Shown: positions 58,702-64,000 of the stretch, one piece after another
How the letters are laid out: the number at the start of each line of letters is the position of its first letter
Position numbering within the stretch: position 1 is the first letter of the stretch
DNA from: Dechloromonas sp. A34
Lineage (GTDB): Bacteria > Pseudomonadota > Gammaproteobacteria > Burkholderiales > Rhodocyclaceae
Length of the DNA: 64,000 nt
Direction of reading: 5' to 3'
Assembly (NCBI RefSeq): GCF_026261605.1
Contig: NZ_CP102486.1
Span: 3,100,001 to 3,164,000 of the forward strand
The notes under the pieces: generated by a model
Database searches by the model: none
What the model saw: the letters and a program-made list of their open reading frames with translations, nothing else
What the model was told of the DNA's origin: nothing
Position numbers and translations under genes: made by a program

Positions 58702-59919
58702 TTAGTGCGCAGCCCACTGCACGGTGCTGAGGTCGATACCGTCCTTGTACATTTCCCACAGCGGCGAAAGTTCACGTAGTTTTCCAACTTTCGTGTGCAA
58801 CAGTTTGATTGCGTAGTCTATTTCTTCTTCCGTCGTGAAGCGGCCGATGCTGAAGCGGATCGAACTATGGGCCAGTTCGTCGTCGCGCCCCAAGGCACGC
58901 AAAACATAGGACGGCTCCAGGCTGGCCGAGGTGCAGGCCGAGCCGGAAGAAACCGCCAGATCCTTGATCGCCATGATCATCGATTCGCCTTCGACGTAGG
59001 CAAAGCTGATATTGAGATTGTGCGCCACGCGCTGCTCGAGGTCACCATTGACAAAGGTTGCCTCGATATCCTGCAGGCCCTTGAGCAGCTTGTCGCGCAG
59101 GGCGCCAACCCGCTGGTTCTCTTCGACCATTTCTTCCTTGGCCAAACGGAAGGCTTCGCCCATGCCGACGATCTGGTGTGTCGCCAGCGTGCCGGAGCGG
59201 AAACCACGCTCATGGCCACCGCCATGCATCTGCGCTTCCAGACGAATACGCGGTTTGCGGCGGACGTAAAGGGCGCCGATACCTTTCGGGCCGTAGGTCT
59301 TGTGGGCCGAGAAGCTCATCAGGTCGACCTTGAGCTTGCTCAGGTCGATATCCACCTTGCCGGTGGCCTGGGCAGCGTCGACGTGGAAGATGATGCCGGC
59401 GTCGCGGCAGATTTCACCCAGTTCGGCAATCGGCTGGATGACGCCGACTTCGTTATTGACGAACATCACCGAGGCCAGCACGGTATCCGGGCGGATGGCG
59501 GCCTTGAAGACTTCGAGATCGAGCAGACCATCTTCCTTGACGTCGAGATAGGTGGCCTCGAAACCCTGACGCTCCATTTCGCGCACGGTGTCGAGCACGG
59601 CCTTGTGCTCGGTCTTCACCGTGATGATGTGCTTGCCCTTGGTGCCGGCGTAGAAATTGGCGGCGCCCTTGATGGCGAGGTTGTTGGACTCGGTGGCACC
59701 GGAGGTCCAGACGATTTCCTTGGGGTCGGCACCGACCAGCGCCGCGACCTGCTCGCGCGCCTCTTCGACCGCCGCGTCGGCCACCCAGCCAAAGCTGTGC
59801 GAACGCGAAGCCGGGTTGCCGAAGTGCTCGTACAAGTACGGAATCATTTTTTCCGCAACGCGTGGGTCAACCGGGGTGGTTGCCGAGTAATCCAGGTAAA
59901 TGGGAAGTTTCATCGTCAT
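58702..59919 (-). CDS. iscS: Cysteine desulfurase IscS
   Basis: IscS takes sulfur from cysteine, leaving alanine, and passes it to IscU and other acceptors. The 405-aa PLP enzyme has the Schiff-base Lys in [10 protein letters not shown], the catalytic Cys in [13 protein letters not shown], and the C-terminal [19 protein letters not shown] that docks IscU. It is the second of two desulfurase genes in this operon, 19 bases after the other. Confidence 0.97.
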   Translation of the reverse strand: MTMKLPIYLDYSATTPVDPRVAEKMIPYLYEHFGNPASRSHSFGWVADAAVEEAREQVAALVGADPKEIVWTSGATESNNLAIKGAANFYAGTKGKHIITVKTEHKAVLDTVREMERQGFEATYLDVKEDGLLDLEVFKAAIRPDTVLASVMFVNNEVGVIQPIAELGEICRDAGIIFHVDAAQATGKVDIDLSKLKVDLMSFSAHKTYGPKGIGALYVRRKPRIRLEAQMHGGGHERGFRSGTLATHQIVGMGEAFRLAKEEMVEENQRVGALRDKLLKGLQDIEATFVNGDLEQRVAHNLNISFAYVEGESMIMAIKDLAVSSGSACTSASLEPSYVLRALGRDDELAHSSIRFSIGRFTTEEEIDYAIKLLHTKVGKLRELSPLWEMYKDGIDLSTVQWAAH

Positions 59920-59938
59920 TCTCGCTAGGTCGGGTTGT

Positions 59939-61096
59939 TCAGACAGCCATTGCTGTCAGTCCTTGCAGGCGTCCGACTGTAACCTGCAAAGCGCTGATAA
60001 ATTGTTCAATTTCGACCTCGGTATTGCTTGCCCCGAGGCTGACCCGCACCGCACCACGCGCCATCTCCGGCGCCACGCCCATCGCCCGCAGAACATGCGA
60101 AGGTTCCGGGTTGGCGCTCGAACACGCGGCACCGCTGGCCACGGCGAATCCGGCGCGGTCGAGCTTGCCGACCAGCGTTTCACCATCGATATCGGGGAAG
60201 GCGAAATAGCTGGTGTTCGGCAAACGGCTTGCCTCCGTCGCAAATATCCGGGCGCCCAATCTTGCCAGCCCGGCTTCCAGCTTCGCCTGCAGGGCCCGCA
60301 AGCGAGCCGCTAGTTCGGCAACGCGCTGCGCCGCAAGTTCCGCCGCCACGCCGAAGCCGACGATGGCGGGCACATTTTCGGTACCCGAACGCAGGCCGCG
60401 TTCGTGACCGCCACCGGCGATCAAGGGCAGCAGTTCGACCCGCTTATCGACGACCAGCGCCGCCGCGCCCTTAGGGCCGCCGGCCTTGTGCGCCGACAGC
60501 GTCAGCGCATGAACGCCGGCCGCATTGAGGCTGCGAAAATCGATAGCCAGCTTGCCCAGCGCCTGCACGGCATCGCTGTGGAACCATCCGCCAGTGGCCT
60601 TGGCTGCATCGGCCAAGGCCGCGACATCCTGCACGACACCGGTTTCGTTGTTGGCCAGCATTACCGAGAGCAGCCGCGGCCGGTCGAGCAGCGTTTCAGC
60701 GTAATCGGCCAGGTTGATGCTGCCGGCACAATCGACCGCCAGCTGGCGCACCTGCCAACCCTGCCGTGCCAGTTGCGCCGCCGGCTTCAGTACGCAGGGA
60801 TGCTCGATGGCGCTGACCGCCAGCAAGCCCGGCTTCAGCGCAGCCGCGGCGCCTTTCAGGAACAGGTTGTTGGTTTCGCTGCCACCGCTGGTAAACACGA
60901 TTTCTGTGGGATGGGCATTGACCGCAGCCGCCACCTGTTGCCGCGCCTCGTCGATCGCCCGCCGCGCCGCCCGGCCGAATTCATGCCGACTCGACGCATT
61001 GCCGTACTGGCTTTCCAGCCAGGGCAGCATGGCCGCCAGCACCGCCGGATCAAGCGGCGTCGTGGCGTTGTGGTCGAGGTAGATGGGGCGAAACAT
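59939..61096 (-). CDS. Second cysteine desulfurase (NifS/IscS-like) inside the isc operon
   Basis: This 385-aa PLP enzyme has [13 protein letters not shown] at its start, Schiff-base Lys in [10 protein letters not shown] and catalytic Cys in [12 protein letters not shown], so it should be active. It is clearly diverged from the adjacent IscS and lacks the IscS C-terminal [10 protein letters not shown] docking tail. It lies 8 bases after iscR and 19 before iscS, so it is in the same transcript. It may serve another sulfur acceptor or growth condition. Confidence 0.93.
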   Translation of the reverse strand: MFRPIYLDHNATTPLDPAVLAAMLPWLESQYGNASSRHEFGRAARRAIDEARQQVAAAVNAHPTEIVFTSGGSETNNLFLKGAAAALKPGLLAVSAIEHPCVLKPAAQLARQGWQVRQLAVDCAGSINLADYAETLLDRPRLLSVMLANNETGVVQDVAALADAAKATGGWFHSDAVQALGKLAIDFRSLNAAGVHALTLSAHKAGGPKGAAALVVDKRVELLPLIAGGGHERGLRSGTENVPAIVGFGVAAELAAQRVAELAARLRALQAKLEAGLARLGARIFATEASRLPNTSYFAFPDIDGETLVGKLDRAGFAVASGAACSSANPEPSHVLRAMGVAPEMARGAVRVSLGASNTEVEIEQFISALQVTVGRLQGLTAMAV

Positions 61097-61104
61097 CGGG
61101 AAAC

Positions 61105-61605
61105 TCAGGCGAGGATCGCTGATTTTTCACGGCCGGTACGCGACCGGGGTGCGAGGTGGCGCTTGTCTTCGAGGATTTCGGGCAACTTGCCGGCCAGCTT
61201 GAGTTTCTGGCGATCGACCAGTTCGGAGAGCGTCACCGAAGAGAGGTAGTCGAACATCTTGGTATTAAGCGTCGTCCACAGGTCGTGGGTCATGCAACGA
61301 TGTTCGTCATGGCAGTTTTCACGGCCGCCGCATTGCGTCGCATCGAGTTGCTCATCGACGGCACGGATGATGTCGGCCACGGTCACCAGCGTCAGCGGAC
61401 GGGCAATGCAGTAACCACCACCGGGGCCGCGCACGCTGTCGACCAGCTTGTGACGACGCAGCTTGCCGAACAGCTGTTCGAGGTAGGACAAGGAAATCTT
61501 CTGGCGCTCGCTGACGCTGGCCAGTGCCACCGGCCCGTCCTCGCCACGCATGGCGAGGTCCATCATGGCCGTGACGGCAAAACGTCCTTTGGTGGTCAAA
61601 CGCAT
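61105..61605 (-). CDS. iscR: Fe-S cluster regulator IscR
   Basis: IscR is the Rrf2-family repressor of the isc operon that senses Fe-S status through its own 2Fe-2S cluster. The 166-aa product has a winged helix (about residues 1-65: ISLSYLEQLFGKLRRHKLV) and cluster ligands Cys92, Cys98 and Cys104 with His107, at the same positions as in E. coli. Two type-1-like operators lie just upstream of it, and another lies before cysE. Confidence 0.97.
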   Translation of the reverse strand: MRLTTKGRFAVTAMMDLAMRGEDGPVALASVSERQKISLSYLEQLFGKLRRHKLVDSVRGPGGGYCIARPLTLVTVADIIRAVDEQLDATQCGGRENCHDEHRCMTHDLWTTLNTKMFDYLSSVTLSELVDRQKLKLAGKLPEILEDKRHLAPRSRTGREKSAILA

Positions 61606-61621
61606 TGTTGCTCTCCCGCTA

Positions 61622-61646
61622 ATAACCCAGTAATGCGGTCAACTAT
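61622..61646 (-). promoter_or_regulatory. IscR type-1-like operator proximal to iscR
   Basis: Read on the minus strand, the 25 bases begin ATAGTTGAC and end TACTGGGTTAT, fitting the IscR type-1 pattern (ATAnTTGAC, then TAnTnGGnTAT). It covers the -10 region of the proposed iscR promoter and ends 17 bases before the iscR ATG. Confidence 0.8.
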
Positions 61647-61675
61647 ATCGAAGCCATACTAAATCAGTCAACTAT
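61642..61675 (-). promoter_or_regulatory. iscR promoter with a second IscR-like half site
   Basis: On the minus strand a -35 TTGACT (61666-61671) and a -10 TATAGT (61642-61647) are 18 bases apart. The -35 lies in ATAGTTGACTGA (61664-61675), which is both the end of the cysE coding sequence and a strong left half of an IscR type-1 site; the right half is weaker. Confidence 0.7.
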
Positions 61676-62419
61676 CTTGCTCAGATATGTTGGGTCGAAG
61701 CGGTCGGCTGCCAAGACCTCGCTGTCGCACTTGACGCCCTGGGCATCCAGTTCCTTCAACAGCGAAGTCAGGCGACGGTCGGTTTCCGCCGCATGATCGA
61801 GCAAACCGTGGATGGCCATGGCCAGCGGATCGTCCTGGTCGCGCCCGACGGCATAGGCGGAGAAGCCCAGTTTTTGGGCTTGCGCCTGACGCTGCCGACT
61901 TTGTTCGGAATTGTCGAGGATCCGCGCCGGATTGCCGACGGCAGTCGCCCCGGCCGGTATCGGTTTGGTGACCACGGCATTGGAGCCGACCTTGGCTCCG
62001 GCCGAAATCGTGATCGGCCCGAGCACCTTGGCCCCGGCCCCGATCACCACACCGTCTTCCAGCGTCGGGTGACGCTTGCCCTTGTTCCACGAGGTGCCGC
62101 CTAGCGTGACCCCGTGGTAGATCGTCACGTCATCCTTGATTTCGGCCGTTTCGCCGATCACCACGCCCATGCCGTGGTCGATGAAGAAACGGCGACCAAT
62201 GGTGGCACCCGGGTGAATTTCGATACCGGTAAAGAAGCGGGCAAAGTGCGCCGTGAAGCGGGCCAGCCAGCGCAAGCGATGGCCCCACAGCCAATGGGCC
62301 AACCGGTGCATGATCAGGGCGTGGATACCCGGGTAGCAGGTCAGCACCTCCCAAAACGAGCGCGCTGCCGGGTCGCGGTCGAAAACCGCACGGATATCCT
62401 CTCGCAGATACCGGAACAT
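61664..62419 (-). CDS. cysE: Serine O-acetyltransferase CysE
   Basis: CysE makes O-acetylserine, the carbon skeleton for cysteine. The 251-aa protein has an N-terminal helical domain and a hexapeptide-repeat beta-helix ([26 protein letters not shown] region), with [14 protein letters not shown] and [12 protein letters not shown]. The length is between E. coli CysE (273) and short EpsC forms. It lies upstream of iscR on the same strand, with 58 bases between, which ties cysteine supply to the desulfurases. Confidence 0.95.
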   Translation of the reverse strand: MFRYLREDIRAVFDRDPAARSFWEVLTCYPGIHALIMHRLAHWLWGHRLRWLARFTAHFARFFTGIEIHPGATIGRRFFIDHGMGVVIGETAEIKDDVTIYHGVTLGGTSWNKGKRHPTLEDGVVIGAGAKVLGPITISAGAKVGSNAVVTKPIPAGATAVGNPARILDNSEQSRQRQAQAQKLGFSAYAVGRDQDDPLAMAIHGLLDHAAETDRRLTSLLKELDAQGVKCDSEVLAADRFDPTYLSKIVD

Positions 62420-62450
62420 GAAGCCAGATCCCCTCTTATAACGAAGCGGA

Positions 62451-62483
62451 ATTTTAAAATACTCGACTGAAATTGTCAGCTAT
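62451..62483 (-). promoter_or_regulatory. cysE promoter overlapped by an IscR type-1-like operator
   Basis: On the minus strand a -35 CTGACA (62474-62479) and a -10 TAAAAT (62451-62456) are exactly 17 bases apart. The 25-bp palindrome at 62459-62483 starts ATAGCTGAC and ends AGTCGAGTAT. By my count it matches 24 of 25 positions of the E. coli IscR type-1 consensus (ATASYYGACT, RWWWY, AGTCRRSTAT). IscR bound here would block RNA polymerase. Confidence 0.8.
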
Positions 62484-62514
62484 TTTCCCTGGCAGTGAGC
62501 AATTCCATCTGTCT

Positions 62515-62520
62515 TATAAT
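62515..62520 (+). promoter_or_regulatory. Probable -10 element of the serine hydrolase gene
   Basis: A perfect TATAAT lies 40 bases before the ATG at 62561. The -35 region is poor, so this may be a weak or activated promoter. Confidence 0.45.
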
Positions 62521-62560
62521 TGCGCACCGTTTCGTCAGCCCATTTTTAAAGCTCTTTTCC

Positions 62561-64000
62561 ATGCCCAATCGCCTTCTTCTGCTCGTTTCCGCGCTTTTTC
62601 TCTCGGCCTGCGCCACCCCCCCTCCGGTCGCCGAGAGCAATGCCCGTGGCGATTACCGGCACACCCAGAATTACCTCTCGTGGCTGGTCGAGCGCGAGAT
62701 GTCGGATGCCGATATCACCGGCATCAGCATTGCATTGGTCGATGACCAGCAGGTGATCTGGCAGAAGGGCTTCGGTCATGCCGACCTCGAAAACGGCATC
62801 CTGGCGACACCGGAAACCGTCTATCGCGCCGGTTCGATCGCCAAGGTCTTTACCGCTGCCGCGGCCATGCAACTGGCCGAACAGGGCAAGATCAACATCG
62901 ACCAGCCGCTGGCCGCCGCCCTCCCCGAGTTCTCGATCAAGACCCGTTTCCCGAATGCCGGGCCGGTCACGCCGCGCAACGTGATGACGCACCACTCCGG
63001 GCTGCCCTCCAATTTCTTTCGCGGCCTGTTCGTGCGCGACCCCGGCCGCTTCGACAGCGTGGTCGAAGGGTTGCGCGACGAACACCTGAGCTTCCCGCCC
63101 AATTACGTCTTTTCCTATTCCAATCTCGGCATGGCCTTGCTCGGCGCGACAGTGCAGAAGGTCAGCGGCGAACCGTTCGAAGCCTACATGGCCCAGCATT
63201 TCTTCAAGCCGCTGGGGATGACGCAGAGCAGCTTCGCCTCGAAGGCCGTAGCCAAGGCTTACGACGGCAACAAGGAAATCGAGGTTTTCTCGCTGCGCGA
63301 CATGCCAGCAGCCAACCTGCTTAGCAACGTGGTCGATCTCAGCCAGTTCCTGAAAATGCAGTTTGCCGACGGCCAATACGGCCAGCAGCGGATTCTTGCG
63401 CCGGCCACGGTGCGCGAGATGGTTCGCGTCCAGAACCGGGATTTCCCGCTGACCTTCCAGCAATATGTCGGCCTCGGCTGGATGTTGAGCGGCATCGAAG
63501 TGCCCGGTGGCGGCCCGGTGGCCAGCCACGGCGGCTCGCTGCCCGACTCGCACAGCATGATGGCGATCCTGCCCGAGCACAAACTGGGTGTCGTCGTGCT
63601 TTCCAACTCCGCCACCTCGGCCGTCGCCGTTTCCAAAATTGCTGCCGAAGCCCTGAAACTGATGCTCGAAGCCAAGACCGGCATCCGCCAGCCGCCGGCA
63701 GCGGTAGTCCGCTCGCCGGAGCGCGCCCCGAACCAGGAGGAGTTGCGTCTGTTCAACGGCCATTTCGACACCCTGGTCGGACTGGCCAAGGTATCCACGG
63801 CATCGGGCAAGATCGACGCCGATGCTGTTGGCCACCATTTCCAGCTGGTGCCGCACGAAGACGGACTGCTGACCCTGAAATACAAGATTTTCGGCATGGT
63901 GCCGGTCAATGTCGGCGCCTTCGAGGACATCCGCCTCTCCGCCGTCACGATCGACGGACGGCAGATCATCGTCGGCCGCATCGGCGGCGAATCGCTGCTG
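62561..64000 (+). CDS. Beta-lactamase-family serine hydrolase lipoprotein (C-terminus cut by window edge)
   Basis: 480 codons are visible and the frame is open at the right edge. The N-terminus is a lipoprotein signal with lipobox LSAC (Cys at about residue 16). The class C beta-lactamase/penicillin-binding fold has SxxK in AGSIAKVFT near residue 93 and YxN in YSNLGMALLG. HGGS in VASHGGSLPDS gives the third motif. It is probably an esterase or peptidase at the cell envelope rather than a true beta-lactamase. It diverges from cysE. Confidence 0.9.
   Translation, partial: MPNRLLLLVSALFLSACATPPPVAESNARGDYRHTQNYLSWLVEREMSDADITGISIALVDDQQVIWQKGFGHADLENGILATPETVYRAGSIAKVFTAAAAMQLAEQGKINIDQPLAAALPEFSIKTRFPNAGPVTPRNVMTHHSGLPSNFFRGLFVRDPGRFDSVVEGLRDEHLSFPPNYVFSYSNLGMALLGATVQKVSGEPFEAYMAQHFFKPLGMTQSSFASKAVAKAYDGNKEIEVFSLRDMPAANLLSNVVDLSQFLKMQFADGQYGQQRILAPATVREMVRVQNRDFPLTFQQYVGLGWMLSGIEVPGGGPVASHGGSLPDSHSMMAILPEHKLGVVVLSNSATSAVAVSKIAAEALKLMLEAKTGIRQPPAAVVRSPERAPNQEELRLFNGHFDTLVGLAKVSTASGKIDADAVGHHFQLVPHEDGLLTLKYKIFGMVPVNVGAFEDIRLSAVTIDGRQIIVGRIGGESLL

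Noticed and set aside
62546..63856. 436-codon minus-strand frame
   Set aside because: Shadow of the serine hydrolase lipoprotein gene, which has signal peptide and catalytic motifs.

Overview
The window looks like about 64 kb of high-GC chromosome from a betaproteobacterium, most likely of the Rhodocyclales (Dechloromonas/Azonexus-like). The lineage is inferred from protein character and gene order, not from a marker gene. Genes are dense and often overlap by 1-4 bases. There is no intact prophage, transposase, CRISPR array or rRNA operon. One tRNA-Asn(GTT) is present.

Layout. 1-13 kb: rluC (cut by the left edge) divergent from rne; a low-molecular-weight tyrosine phosphatase and uvrB; an aromatic/aspartate aminotransferase; an AsmA-like membrane protein; tRNA-Asn; moaA; a PAS-GGDEF-EAL gene. 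13-25.7 kb, all minus strand: typA, a truncated haemoglobin, a YgiQ-type radical SAM protein, then a tight run LysR regulator-alr-radA-GGDEF/EAL-FtsX-type permease. 26-34.7 kb: lplT; tsaB-rimI-family 4 uracil-DNA glycosylase; a small repeat-containing secreted protein divergent from an OmpR/EnvZ-type pair; an HDOD protein with a small partner; ispD-ispF-thpR. 34.7-41.8 kb: a DUF4010 membrane protein followed by the MEMO/AMMECR1/radical SAM trio and a small hydrolase, then upp-uraA and a metzincin-like membrane protein. 41.8-50.3 kb: an MFS transporter, mfd, a DAHP synthase, a small foreign-looking island (DUF4160, DUF2442, a GNAT gene between half integron attC-like sites, and two palindromic repeats), a tautomerase, DUF167 and serB. 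50.3-54.5 kb: SulP transporter, M48 peptidase, J-like/DUF898 membrane protein. 54.6-62.4 kb: one long Fe-S assembly unit, cysE-iscR-(second cysteine desulfurase)-iscS-iscU-iscA-hscB-hscA-fdx-iscX-DUF2237. A serine hydrolase lipoprotein runs off the right edge.

How genes work together. Serine acetyltransferase (first step of cysteine synthesis) lies next to two cysteine desulfurases and the whole ISC scaffold/chaperone set. Strong 25-bp IscR type-1-like palindromes sit over promoter-like elements in front of both cysE and iscR, so sulfur supply and cluster assembly are probably governed by the same Fe-S sensor. ispD and ispF are adjacent steps of the MEP pathway; tsaB and rimI are a classical pair; upp and uraA form a uracil salvage pair.

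Quality warning. Four conserved genes (rne, alr, mfd and the PAS-GGDEF-EAL gene) are broken by single-base indels, and rne has two. Most are a missing base in a C/G run. Because alr, mfd and rne are important housekeeping genes, I think sequencing or assembly error is more likely than real mutation, and I annotate the full intended genes.
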